NCBI RefSeq assembly: GCF_000182565.1
Contig: NW_015971559.1
Location: 214,331 to 278,330 of the forward strand
Direction: 5' to 3'
DNA from: Spizellomyces punctatus DAOM BR117
Lineage: Eukaryota > Chytridiomycota > Chytridiomycetes > Spizellomycetales > Spizellomycetaceae
Length of the DNA stretch: 64,000 nt
The position numbers were made by a program, and so were the translations under genes. Below the pieces are notes generated by a model. That model had not been told where the DNA came from, made no database searches, and saw only the letters and a list, made by a program, of their open reading frames with translations. Numbering within the stretch: the stretch's first letter is position 1; each line of letters opens with the position of its first letter. Of the stretch, positions 34,794 to 48,500 are shown piece by piece.

Positions 34794-35133
34794 TCACTCT
34801 TTGACATCAGACTTTGCGCGATCGGCACGACCTTCCGCTTCTTTGGAGTCGTTGCCCGTGATGGCGCCCCACGTCTGCTTGGCCCATCCAGTGATGCCCT
34901 CGCCAGCAGCTTCAGCTCGATTTTGAGCTTTTGCACTCTCGTTTTCAGCGTTACCCTTTAGGTTTTGCGCTTTGCCCTCAGCTATAATAATCAAAAGCGT
35001 TAGATAAACATTTCCCGTCAAAACAAAATTTGAAATGTGTACCTTGCCATTGCTCGTTGCCGGTCACATTGCCAAGAGTTTCCTTTGCGGAACCAGCGGC
35101 CTTGTCAGTGATTCCAGATTGACGAGAAGCCAT
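34794..35133 (-). CDS. CsbD-like (UPF0337) stress protein
   Basis: Exon 1 is 35133..35043 and exon 2 is 34981..34794, with a 61-bp intron (GTACAC..TATAG), giving 92 aa. The product has tandem CsbD-type segments: SGITDKAAGSAKETLGNVTG, NEQWQAEGKAQNLKGNAENE, then GWAKQTWGAITGNDSKEAEG, and ends AKSDVKE. Known family: small hydrophilic, disordered proteins induced by general stress in bacteria and fungi. The spliced form restores the N-terminal repeat that the long-frame start (reading through the intron) would miss. A CRE-like site lies about 190 bp upstream, matching stress control. Confidence 0.88.
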
Positions 35134-35323
35134 TTTGAATGTTTTTGGTAGATTGGTAAAGAGTGTTGGTTGTTTTGAAAAGTTACAAGTCTTTTGAATG
35201 CGAATGAAATTATGTGGAAATCTGAGGCAAGCCCGTTCCTTTTATGCTTTTTCTTTGAATCGTTGCCCTCCATTGCCAATGTCCCTTCAGAAACAGGTTG
35301 CAGAGCGAAACAGACTCTAAGCC

Positions 35324-35351
35324 TGACGTCAGGGATCAACTGATGACGTGA
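35324..35351 (-). promoter_or_regulatory. Paired CRE/ATF-like sites upstream of the CsbD-like gene
   Basis: TGACGTCA at 35324-35331 is a perfect CRE palindrome, and TGACGTGA at 35344-35351 is a second near-match. They lie about 190-220 bp above the CsbD-like start. Fungal bZIP factors of the Atf1 type bind this motif on stress-response genes. That link is inference. Confidence 0.5.
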
Positions 35352-36330
35352 TGACGCGCCCCGCCTTGCTAATCCCACTTTCCCCTTCCGCCCCACCAAA
35401 ATCCCGTCATTGTCAAACACTTTTTACAGTCATTCAACGTAGAAAAGAAAAAGCTACGCATGACGAAAGTCTTTAGGGCGATGGGCGGTGCATGCTTACC
35501 TAAAATCATTGGGGCGTGAAAATAGCGAAAATGCCAAACTGCCTTTGGCACGCCATTATGGTGTGCTTTTGCGCGACAGATACACTCTTCTTCTTTGTTC
35601 CTTGGCGGAAGGGTACTTGTCACAACAAACCCTTTTACGCGCAAACTGCGTGCTCCCCATTTGTGTCCATCCCAACAACCCTCGTGATTGGGGATTCATT
35701 GCCCGCCCCCTATTAACCATACCTTTTTTTGATGAGAGGATCGCCAGGTGATGGAGAGGTCTAACGATAACTGTTTTCCTGAGAACCTTATGTGCTATTA
35801 GAATCCCACCTCTACGTTGTTGGACAAGCTGTAGGATATGCGTGTCAAACTCTTATTGAATTTCAATCACGGTTGACAATGTACTTGCACATCCACAAGT
35901 TCACCTCTGCGACGAGGAGGCATAGCAGCTCATAGCAAAACTTTCGAGTTTCGGGTTTGAACAGGCTCATCCCATCCAACAGTGCCCAAAGCCATAGCGA
36001 TACAAAATGCTATGGATGTCGCTATCGCATCCTGTCAAAGCAGTAATGGATGACATCGCCAAAAGAATGCGTTCAGGTCAAAGAACACCTGCACAGTCAC
36101 GCTTGCCCAGAACCAGTGGCAAAAAGAGCGCAATGCGAGCGCAATTCCAATGCTTATATTGACCCCATTCATTTTACATCTTCACAGCCTCGCCCATGCA
36201 GCAGAATGGCCCTAGTCTCCAATCAATCATCTCGCAGCTCATGTATGCTGATATCGCTAAAAGCGCCCATCACTTTTTTCAAAATATTGTCACGCCTCCA
36301 TCTCTCATGCCGATTCCGAAAACTTGCCAA
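35352..36330. other. Intergenic, nothing recognised
   Basis: The spacer between the CsbD-like gene's upstream region and the 3' end of the CH-domain gene. Frames at 35369-35751 and 36050-36358 lack motifs and partly overlap the spliced CH exon region on the other strand. Confidence 0.45.
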
Positions 36331-39300
36331 CTACGCAGGAAAGGTTTTCAATATATAGTTGAACAGCGTTAGGATCTTGCCTCGATCGCCGTCCATGATA
36401 TCTAAAAGGAATTTACAGGTTAATATCGTGTGTTGGACCACGAAAAAAAAAATGCCACATGGACAAAATGGGTCAACCCACCTTGAGGAGAACAGAAACC
36501 AGTCGATATTCCCTTCTTGGTCAAGAAATTGAGTGCTACCGCAATGTTATCGATTTTATGGACAGGCAACATGGCGCGCTTATTGTACTTCCCAACAGAC
36601 TCGCCCGTGCAGTCCTGAAATTTAAAACATTAGTTGCATGAACCGAACGGAGTTTGGTCCGCGCATGTTTTTACCTCTAGTGCATAAATCAGATTTAATC
36701 CATTCCCAAGTGCAGAGTATAGGTTATCAACTTGGATGTCATGTGCGACTAGGTGCTTGTTCAACCATTCCAGACCGCCCTGATGTATTTATATGGTGTG
36801 AGCATTTGCAAGCACACATCCAGCATGATCCGGACCGCCCACCTTTTCAATGGCCTTGTCATCTCCACTAACACTCGATTCCTTTCGCTTAAAGTTCTGT
36901 AACCGCCAGGTCAAGGTCAATACCTGAGAGAACTGCACTGCAACAGCCCGCATCTACATACCAGCGCTGGGCCGTTAAATAAATCTGTATGAGACGGAGA
37001 ACGGCCCGCAGCTGCTACTCGACGTGTGGTCGGAGATACCACAGCCGGTTCCTTTTGATGCAGAAATATGCGTAATATGAGTTTCAATATACTGAGCACA
37101 ATGATAAAAATTACTTACAGCCTGTGTATCCTGGTCCCCTGGACGAGTCTGAAGCGGAGCTGGGAGCACCTACACATACAAGGCGATCAGGAACAGGTAG
37201 AGATTTCACGTCTTTGAAACGCTCCAAAATGCTTACTTCTTCCGGAGGCGGCGTACCAGCACCGTCCGCTACATGTTCTTCAGCAATATGGTCATCCTGT
37301 GACAGTGACCGTGGAAATGCTGGCGGTCCGCTCCTCCCAGTGACCGCAGCGGCCAACGCTCCCAGGGCCCCATGGTTGGTAGCAAAGAGGCCAGGAATTC
37401 TCCGCGGTTTGGGAGAAGGAGCCTCCCCGTGATCCTCAACTGCCGTCGAAGACGGTTCTTCATGGCCAGGAACGGAATCCGTAGCCGAAACCGTTGACAC
37501 CACAGACATTGGACGCTCACTCGCCATTGAGGTAGGTCGTTGAGCAGTGCCCGGTGGCATCGGTCGTACCTCAGCCGGAACCTCGTCAAAGTGCGTACTC
37601 TTACGGGTAGCGCCCGGTTTGGGAGGCACATTAGGAAGGGGTGGCGATGGACTATGGTCATCTGCCGTGCTCTTCCGCATTGGGCTATGTGAAGGAACTG
37701 GCCTTGGTGGGCGGCGTGGGACTGGTGCTGGAGGTTCAATCGTCCCGACCGGAGGCGAGCCTGGGGATTGTGGCTCGTCGTAGGTACCTCTCCTAATGGG
37801 GGTGGAAGGAGCTACTCGCGGTGGAAATCGACCGATGGATTCCTCTGACGGTGTATCCTGATGGACACTGCGACGGTCTCCGGCTTCGGAATACATGCTC
37901 GTCGGACGGCCAGCACTGGCGCCGGAATCAGAATACATACTCATCCGATTCCCTCGGCCACTTGCAATGCTAGCAGTCTCATCTGCTTCTGAAGCCGTCT
38001 CATCGCCAGTCTTTTGGTTGCCTCGCATCACAGAAGCGAGCGCGCTCATGGCAGAATTGCCCTGAGGCTTTTTAGGCCTTGAGGGTACAGCTGGAGGTCT
38101 CTCTGGACCTCCTGCCGGAGCTTCGGTGTACCCGTCATCGCTAGCGTGTTGTTCTCCAGATTGAGCAATCTGGTCTGTAACGCCAGGTAGACTAGCACCG
38201 ATAGACCCAGGTCGGCTATGGGTCGGCTTGGAAGATCGGGAACTTGTGGAACTCTGTGATTTCTCATGTCCGCGCGTAGAGTCTTCATATGGCTCTTCTT
38301 CACGGGCTTGTACAGGAGGCCGTGCTGCTGGGCGAGGAGGGACTGCAACGGGTGGATGATCCACTTCTGCGCCTGCCTCCTCAGAAGGGTGCGAAGGCTC
38401 CTGTTACACATCACAACGGTTAAGGCTGGAAATCATTCGTAGATTAATCAGCAGGACACTTACCGTAGATTCCGAAGCGTGAGGCTCATGCTCTCCGGTC
38501 TCGTCATCCTTTCCGCTCTTTTTGCCTTTCTTTGGTCTGGACTTTGTCAAGTGACTGAGCATACCGCGAATCCCCATCTTTGGTGACTTTTGCCCCTTAT
38601 GTTTGTCCTTTTCCTTCCCGGCGACATTCTGGTCAGACACAGATGAGCTCATCTGCTGGGGCGGCGCCAGGCTCTGTTCTGGCATGGAAGTCACAGTTGG
38701 AACCCGTGCAGGCGCTGCTGGCGGCTGCTGGCCAGGCACAACTGCAGCAGGCGGTATTGCATGTGTTTCTGCGGGTTCATCCTCCATCTGTGGATAGTCC
38801 TGTTCTGACTGCACGTCTTGAGGCTCCTGAGTCACTTCTCGCGTCAGGGAACGAGGGTTATACTGATCATCGTCACTCCCGGCTTCATCTTGCGCTGAGT
38901 ATTGAACAGCAGGACGGTTGAATTTTGGCGGGGGTCCCGAAAGCATACGATTAAGGTTGGATACAAATCCCGTACGGCCGTCCCCTGGCGGATTTCCACC
39001 CTCGGTCTCTTCCACGTCCATTTCTTCGGCCTCATCTGGCGTCAAGTCCGTTAGTGACTGACGGGACTTTGCAACCGGTGATCGCTCGATCGGCGGAGGC
39101 AGACGCGAAGTAGTAGAGGGGCCCTGATTAACGGCGATGCTTTTTGGTCGGGGCTTCGTCAGTGGTGGCGGCTGCGGTGGCGGCACAGCTTCTGAGGCAG
39201 AATATGGTCGTGACACCGCAGTATCTGCCGCGGGTCGAGGAACAACGGGTGGTGGTGACGGATTTGTCTTAACCTGTGTCGCAGTCCTCTGAGGTGCCGA

Positions 39301-40106
39301 AACTGGATGGGGACGGGGAGCGGTTGCTGAAGGCTGCAAAAATGAACGGACAATCATGATCAGCGAACTGCATATTGGAAACGATACAAATTACACATCA
39401 CGCACCTGAGAAGTGGTGGACTGCGTTACTTCAAGCTTATTGGTTACACGCTGAATCCTTGCGCTTAAACGGTCCTCTGTTGCGGCGTTCGCAGTTTCGA
39501 TCATGCCCAAATATGTATCATGGACGTCATTACGGAAAGTTGTAGTGATAAAGTCATTCAACAGAGCGTCGAGTCCTCCAACAAGGTCCATTCGATGAGC
39601 AATCTCTTGCAGAGCTTGTCGGCATGATTCTACAGCACCTTCACCTACACGCGTCGTTCAAAGATTCAAGGTTTAGAGCGCGTTCCTTCCATTGCATATT
39701 GATTAACGACAGCACCTAAATCATCAGAATTTGCATCGTCTGCTCCATCTGCCTCATATACAAAGCGAACTTCGTCCAGCACAATGTTCACCAATTTATC
39801 TAATTCTCGTCGTAGAGCTGCATCCGCCCTTCCAACTGCATCTCTAAAAGAGGTCTTCAACGAACGAACCAGACGATCATCGACAATATGTGTGGTGTTT
39901 TCAGTGAGCCCAGTCAGTGCGCGCCCATACGATTCCACGTCGTCCGTTGCAGCATAGGCTGACCGTATGAGAGCAGACGAAGGATTTTTCTCATGAGCTT
40001 CATAGCTTGCAACGACTTTCTTCAGCCGCTCCGTAGCAGCGGACAATTGGGCGCTTGGGTACCTTGACGCTACGTTTGAAAAATATGCAAATTGCAGGTC
40101 AGCCAT
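36331..40106 (-). CDS. Proline-rich scaffold with C-terminal calponin-homology (CH) domain
   Basis: Nine exons: 40106..39716, 39644..39406, 39333..38464, 38400..37180, 37051..36962, 36923..36843, 36779..36675, 36614..36482 and 36401..36331 (about 1066 aa). Residues 1-210 are helical (MADLQFAYFSNVASRYPSAQ; LKTSFRDAVGRADAALRREL). The centre, about 700 residues, is disordered with many Pro motifs (PPAVPSRPKKP, PVPRRPPRPVPSHSP) suited to SH3 or profilin binding. The last exons form a CH domain: KGGLEWLNKHLVAHDIQVDN, LYSALGNGLNLIYALEDCTG, PVHKIDNIAVALNFLTKKGI, DIMDGDRGKILTLFNYILKT. CH domains bind actin or signalling partners, so an actin-cytoskeleton adaptor is inferred. The intron near 37179-37052 is unsure, since a small extra exon ending at a GTAAGT near 37130 is also possible. 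A TATAAAA lies at 40216-40222; two short upstream ATG frames precede the start. Confidence 0.78.
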
Positions 40107-40215
40107 GTGTGTCAACTGGTCCTCGCGCTCCACATCCCTCCGATCGCACTGAGCTCAGACCCACAAAGGGTTTATACCTTGTAGTGACATGTCCCTATTC
40201 TTGTCCGCAGGTGCG

Positions 40216-40222
40216 TTTTATA
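40216..40222 (-). promoter_or_regulatory. TATA box of the CH-domain gene
   Basis: On the minus strand this reads TATAAAA, 110 bp above the ATG at 40106. It rules out the upstream open frame at 40172-40456 as the N-terminus if it is used. Confidence 0.4.
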
Positions 40223-41064
40223 GTTGTGCCAAGTTTCCCGGATGGCGCGGCGCATAAACACACGAGACGTAAAGGGCGATCCGCTCACACAGTCGAAAGT
40301 TGTCATGCAAAAGCAAATAATGGCGAACCGCAGATTTCTCCAAGTGTAGTCCTGTACACTTGACAGTTCTGGCAAGCGTTCTAAAGATAGCCTAACTTGG
40401 ATGGGCAGCGGGCCTGCTGTTGAAGCGCTTGGGCGGCCAACTGCACGGCGCATCACGTGCCCCAGTCGTGTGTAACCTAGCTAAGCCTGCTGCTCCATCA
40501 GTTATTTAAGGTTAATGGCAATAACAAACATGTTGTTTGGGTTTGGCAGCAACCAGCTCGGATAAAGCCTGACTACTATCTGGCTTAATTACACATATGA
40601 CACATTAGGGTTGGTCTAACTGGGTAACTAGTGTCCACCACCACAAGACAAATCCTACAAAGGCCGGGGTCCGAAGCGTTCCGGTCAGAGAACGTTCAGA
40701 TACTAGTTGAATGAGTGATGCGCGTGGCAACGGCAAAATGTTCCACTGATTAGATGTACGCACGAGCAATCATTGCAATCATCATGGCCGCAAATCGATA
40801 TGTTTTGTTTATCTCCATGATGGTGCCACAATACATGTGGTTAATTCACAAGAGGACTAAAGAAGGGGATATGGTTGGCTCCTTTAGACATGTTCCTTCC
40901 TACTTGTGTCAATGATTCTCCAATTACAAGGCTGCCTTATCAGATGGCACTGGTGGAAACAACATGATTGAATAAGCTCCTGATTTTTTCAGTTTTTTTA
41001 ATTTCTAAACGTGTCTCTATGATACATGTAATCCCAGACCCCCTTTTCTACCGACCCACATCAT
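40223..41064. other. Intergenic, nothing recognised
   Basis: The spacer between the CH-domain gene's promoter and the 3' end of the DUF2009 gene. No gene or repeat seen. Confidence 0.5.
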
Positions 41065-43555
41065 CTACCATTGCCCATCGAATCCCATGAAGCCACTCAA
41101 GAGAAAGACGGGGAAATATCGCTTCTTCTCTAAAGTCGAACACCAGTTCCACGCCGAGGTCAATCTTCCATCAATGCATGAACCAGCGTCTAAAAACAGT
41201 AGCACATTGAAGATCCATATTGAATCAGTAATGGTTAGGTAACAAACACTTACCAAAGAAGTTATCCGCACCACTTCCGTCAAAGGCATGTCGAAAGAAG
41301 TCCGCGAGTATCTCCTTCCGTAATCTTTCCGTCCCTCCAAACTGTCCGTCAATGTAACCCTTTATGCCGGGATTCTTGACCAGATCTTCCAACTGCCCCA
41401 AACAATTGCAAATTGGCAAAAGAATGCGGTAAACTTGGGTGTATTTGTCGATAAACATGAGCGCATTTGGAACATTCTAATAGAGCACATATCGATGTAA
41501 CCGATTAGATACATATGGATAGCGAGTACGAGGTTTGCATATACTCACATGATCTCCCAAATGGATCACTGATGACCCAACCCAGTAGCCCACCCTCTTC
41601 TGTGCACGATGCAAAATCGTGTGCATCATCCGCGACACCCTTGGGGCGGCCTGCACGCGATTCAATCCCTGGCCGGTATCTCTCAGGCGGTAGCCGTTTT
41701 CATCGCTCAACAGATCCTGCTCAGCAAGGCTCCAGAGCATAAACATATCGTGCATAATCTCTCTCCACAGTGTCAAGGACTGCAATACATAGTGGTATTG
41801 CTTGCCATGATCGTGTGAAAGCCGCGCACCTCCTCGCCCCGATCTAATCGCCAGGGAAAACCCTTGCTCTTCCTTTTCAGCATCAAAATATTTTTGCAGG
41901 TACGATATCATCTTATCACAAGGGTCCCTATTAACGCGTAGGAAAGCATGATTGTCGCCAATGGAATATAGACATTGTCGGATGAGGTCCGGCTTCAATT
42001 CACTACTTCCATATTTTCGCGCCAGCTGCTCAATGGCGCGCTCTTTCATTTTGATTTCCGACTGAACTTGATGCCGGCTTTTCCCTTCAGACAGAATCTC
42101 CTGTGTTGCTATCGCGATCAGATCGTCTTCCAGAACTCTCAATCCATTCAGCTCGCTGAGGACCGTGTACACAGTCTTTATAGGTTTAACACAGGTAAAC
42201 TCCAGCATATCTTTTACTTCAGGGATTTGCGAGTCTTGCAGCAGGTAAACAAGCTTCCCGTAAGTAGTTCGCATCTTCTCCGGATTCATGATCTTATGCC
42301 GCCGCCCTAGCTCGAAGCTAATTGTAACAAAACATGGGGTGAGGGGTTATGATACTGAGCCACAAAAACATGCCCTTCCTTACATTTCCTGGAAGAACTC
42401 GGCATTACTTCCGAAATCTCTATCTTGGAAAAGTTCTTGTCCAACTTTGTAATCAGCCGCCAACACAAGACCCGATAATATGGCACAAAGTTCTTTGATT
42501 TGCGACACAATCCGCTTGCTTTTGCTTCCATAACTTAGGATATCGATACGGTCTGTATACTCAGACACGCTCAGTGCAGCTTCCAACAAACGAAGGTATT
42601 TGCGCTCGTCCAAGGTTAACCGTAATGGTATAAACTTTGCTCTCTCCAAGAACCAGTCACCAACGGGCGCCTTCGCGGTTGGCTGTTCGCCCATCAATTT
42701 GAAATCGTCGCTGAGTTCCTCATCTTCCTGGTTTTCGCCGTTGGCCGTTACAGCTGGTTCTGCCTGAATTTTAAGATATTTTAGGGCGGTATGGATGATC
42801 CCCGTCCCTGGACTCTTTGTCACGCATTATTGATGAATCCTCTTCAGCCCGGCAATTTCCCCTCTCAGTTTCCCTACCCACCTCTGCTTTTCCATTCGAT
42901 CGCTTCGCTTTCTTCTGGGGGGTTGTCGATTGCAAGGATTTTGTGCTGTGTCGCTTTCGATTTCCCTTGCGGTGCTGTGAGTGGAAGCAAACTTCGCAGT
43001 AATTGTCCGCACACTGCTCGCAAAACACCGACGCAGGTTGATCTGCAGTTGTACAAGACCATCAGCCTGTCAAGCAGAAAATAGTCTGCTAAAAGCTGGA
43101 GAACAAAACCAACCTTCACACTCTACGCAATATCCGACAGGCGCCGACTTGTTTTTCCCTCGCCCATTTTCAGAGTCACTTCCGCTGGCACTTGCTTCCG
43201 CATCAGTGTCCTCCCCTACTCCATTCTGTGAATCTGGTCCAAGTCTCTCGACTTGACCGTCCAAAATGTCCCCCAGACTGACGGAACCCTGCGCCGTTGT
43301 GTTGCTCTCGTCACTAACGGCAATGTCCATGGGCGAATCACCACCGATATTATTGGCTGGGAGGGGGGAATATAAAGGTGTGGAAGGAGGAGAGGGTCTT
43401 ACAACCCAGGATGCGTCTGTGGCGTGTGCGGAATCTTGTAACGTTTGTCTGCTCATCAGGTTAGGGCAGAGTTCCGACTCGACACTCCTCCAACCTGCAG
43501 TGCAATGGGGAACTGGGCCAGAAAACAAAAAAAGCTCAACAGAGCTTGTAGACAT
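41065..43555 (-). CDS. B-box zinc finger plus DUF2009 protein (UPF0652 family)
   Basis: Six exons: 43555..43114, 43042..42882, 42763..42384, 42317..41549, 41476..41254 and 41189..41065, in frame to 699 aa. An acidic N-tail is followed by a B-box-like finger spanning the first intron: YCVECEDQPASVFCEQCADN, YCEVCFHSQHRKGNRKRH. The large conserved DUF2009 domain includes LTLDERKYLRLLEAALSVSE, FELGRRHKIMNPEKMRTTYG, LRVNRDPCDKMISYLQKYF, YWVGSSVIHLGDHV, ALMFIDKYTQVYRILLPICN, then SAWNWCSTLEKKRYFPVFLL and a C-terminal GFMGFDG. This matches the UPF0652 family of fungi, plants and protists in order and length. Its function is not established. A second in-frame Met lies at 43627. It is tandem to histone H3, whose stop is about 210 bp upstream. 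Confidence 0.88.
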
Positions 43556-43767
43556 GGGCGGCACAGTCACAGCAACTGCGCGCGCTAGTGACAAAGGTAA
43601 ATGATAGACAAAAAGTATGTTGTTCATTGCATTTATTGTCGACGATCACAAAAAAGTATTTACAAGTGTAATAAATCAATTCTCTTGCTTCCCGGAGTAA
43701 CTACATAACACCAAGGTAGCGTTCAACAAACGCTAGTGTTCCAGGTTGGGGTGTAATTGTAACGCGT

Positions 43768-45123
<1,356 letters not shown>

Positions 45124-45569
45124 GCATTCTCACTCCCTCAAGATATCAAATACAGAAGAACGGCGTTTGTCAACGCCAATAGTTCATTGCATTATTGTCG
45201 TGCTCTTCCTTGTACATATGAGTTTAAGCGAATAAATCAATTGATTGATAACAACTCGTTGTCTCCATTATAATTGTCAATACCTGCTCTGCATGCGCAG
45301 TTTTCTCCTGTCCTCCAAATGGCGGGCATGCATTCATTGCAAAAAGGGGTTTGGTTGAAGAGTTGATGATCACGTGATCCGGTCCAGGACATTCGCGTGA
45401 GAGTGCGCAAGATCGTTCTCAGAATTCAACCAGTTACATACCCGACGTCCACTTGCTGGAGACGTAGATCAACAGTGTGAGCACAGTCCGGGAGCTTCCC
45501 GTGCCCCGTCACATTCCTTCCGCAGTTCCACACGCGTAGCCCCGTCTGGGACGCGCATTGGCATCTCGT
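45124..45569. other. Spacer between H4 and CEP135 with a 12-bp palindrome
   Basis: It contains GATCACGTGATC at 45368-45379, a perfect 12-bp palindrome around an E-box core, about 190 bp before the CEP135 start. The H4 3' region is AT-rich. Nothing else recognised. Confidence 0.5.
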
Positions 45570-48500
45570 ATGGTCATGGCGATGACAGCGACGGCGGCTC
45601 CTCCTCTACTCCCGCAGTGGAGGTCAGAATCACCGGGACCGGATTGCGCAACACTCCGTCACCGCCTGGAAAAGCTGGGCTACAAGGAATATCTCCCACC
45701 AGATGCTGTCCCTTTGGTTAGAAAGTTACTTGCAGATTTGGTAGTGACGACCGAGACGTGCCGAAAGTCAAAGATAGAAACAGACAAGTGGAAGGCCGAT
45801 GCGGCTGCAATCCAGGCTCAGGTAAGCTAAAGCGTGATTTAAACATCATGACGACTTTATTGGATCTCCACAAGAAAGCTATGGATTTGTTGTGCTTTTG
45901 TACTTTCCAACCTTCCCGCGTTGTAATCGCATCACTTTATGACTTCCTAGGTGTCACCTTTACGGAGTGAGATATCTCGGCTCACAGCGGAGAATAATCA
46001 CCTTCACCACGATATAGTACGATTGGCCGACGAGCGTGATGCCCGTGAGAAGCGAACAGCGCAAGCAGCGCGCCGTTTCGAGTCGCAAACAGCAGATCTG
46101 AGATTCGTGGCATCACAGTATGCGCACCGTGTCGAGGTCGAGCAACAGCGGGTGGAGGAAGCACGTGCGAAGACAGAAGAGGCACTCGCAAAGCTGGGGC
46201 TATTTGAGAAGGCGATTGCCGAAAGCAAGGTTAACGCAAAGAGCACTGGCAAAGGGAAAGGGGACGCAGCTGCGAGAGCGGAAAAGCTGTTTCAAAGACT
46301 GCAGAAGATTGATATTGAGACTGGCCTTGAGCCACTTCAAAATCCCCCGGTGCACTTTCCTCCCCCTGATCCAATGATCGCGGATATGGTCAAGCTGGCG
46401 GAGGGTCGCATTGCAAATCTGGGAAAAGCCATGGACCTGCTATCCGCCAAAAACCTGGATCTGGAAAATGAGGTACTCATTTGTCATTTTACCCCTGGGA
46501 TCAACCTCCACACCACTGACTCTGCATTTTACCAGCTCGACCTCATTCGAAAGAAACTTGAAAATCGAGAGCAAGAGATGGAGCGGCTTGGTGCTCAGCT
46601 CGAGATTGCACGTGCGCAGCAGTTTAGTACCGTCCCGCTGAGCAGCGGTACCCGGGAAGGAGGCGTAGACGGGAAAGTGCAGAACATTCAGGATCTTAAC
46701 GTTGCAAGACAGCGGATCGAGCAATTGGAGATGCAGTTAGAATATCTGCAGGAGCACGTGGAGGGACTTGAAAAAGAAATCAGTGCTCATGATGAAGAGA
46801 AACAGAATTTGTACGCTACTCTTGATGCAGAAAAGCAATCTCTCGCCCAACAATTAGCCCGTGAACGTGACCGAACGAAAGGCTTAATGAATAGTGTGGA
46901 CAAGCTTGAACGCATGGTTGAGCAAAACGATGTTATTCGAGAAAAAGGCATCCGACAGGACGCCAAGAAAAGACGGAGCATGAGCCCCGAAAAGCAGAAG
47001 CCCGAATCTGACTCTGCGGAGGAGACTTCTGGTGTGACGGCCAAGGCAAATGCAAATGAGGAGCGACGTCAGGTTAAGAGGTTACAAGATGAGGTCGAAG
47101 CCCTCAAAAACGAAAATGCGCGATTATCGGAATATATGCGAACTCGGCCACCAGAACAGGTTATACCGCCAGTTTCCGGGGACAGTACTCGACGTCAGGA
47201 AGAGCGGGATCCAAGTTTGCCTCAGCAAATCCAGAAGCTTAAGGACGAGAAAGCTTCGCTCACTATCCGATTAAGGGAAACTGAAGCACAGAAGTGGGCT
47301 TTAGAGACCGATTTCAAATCGTTACAAGGACAGGTATATGGATATCCAATTCGCGCAAGAAACCTATATGCCATTGCTGATGTATTTACGGCAGATTGAG
47401 CATGCAAGTAAACTGGAAAGTGAACTGGTCTCTTTAAGAACTCGCGCGCAAGTGCTGCAGAGAGAGTTGGCCACTCAGCAAATTGAGTGCAATCAAACGA
47501 CCAGGAACCTGGAAGTGGCCGAGAAGATAAAGGACGAGGTGAGCAGTAGCAAAGAATTCGGTTCTAATACTTGACTTTTTTTTCGACAATCTGATGACCT
47601 TCGCATAACTAAATAGGCTCTAGCCAACCAAACGCGACTTGCAACTAGTCTGGATGCCGTACAGCGAGAGCGTGACGATTTAATTCTTGTGCTACAGAAA
47701 TTCGAGATGCAACTGACTGATGTGCAAAGCTGCGTCGAGATCGTCACGGCTGATCGCGACAACATTGCGGCACTTTATACCCAGGTTGGCACTCTTCAGA
47801 GACGTTGCGAGTATCTTGTCACTTACGACTGGAACTCATCGGAACTTTGTAGGTCACAGAAGAATTACACCTACTTCGCAGCAATCCCTCTCTCCAAGTG
47901 CCAAAGGGTCAGGTCCCTCCTCCACGACCAACTGCACCTCCCGAACCTTCTGCCCCAGTGCTATCACCCGAAACTGGAGAGCCGCAACGCACTGTAGACT
48001 TTGCGCAATGGACTGACAGTCAACAAAAAATACGTCAGCTTGAAGAAGAGGTGCAGCAGCTACAGCAAGACCTTAAGGCCGCGGTGCATCGGCAACGAGA
48101 GATTGGCACTGGAGCTGATGATGTAGTACAGCATCTTCATGGGGAGTGTGAAAGGTGTGTGCCCATTCATCGTTACTGCAGCAATTTCCGCGTGCTTTCG
48201 ATTAATATGCATATGACTCTTAGCTTACGGGCTGCGCTGGCGATAAAGGAACGTGATAATGCGGAACTCCAAGACCGTTTGCGAACTGCTGAGAAGCTAG
48301 GGGAGAACATGCAGCTGGACGCGGAAGACCTTCGACGACGAGAAGAAGCTCTGCGTAGCCGGATTTCTGAAATGGAGGCAGAACGCGATCGCGGGGTAAG
48401 TTCTGCATCTCCCATATGGCGGCATCACGTCCTGCTCTCAGCGAAATATCGAGAAGATTTAACAAAGCTTTTATCCAAATTAGAGCTTCCAAGTACGAGA

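Noticed and set aside
40172-40456. Possible N-terminal exon of the CH-domain gene
   Set aside because: The only donor near its end would need a 29-bp intron, and a TATA box lies inside it; treated as promoter/leader.
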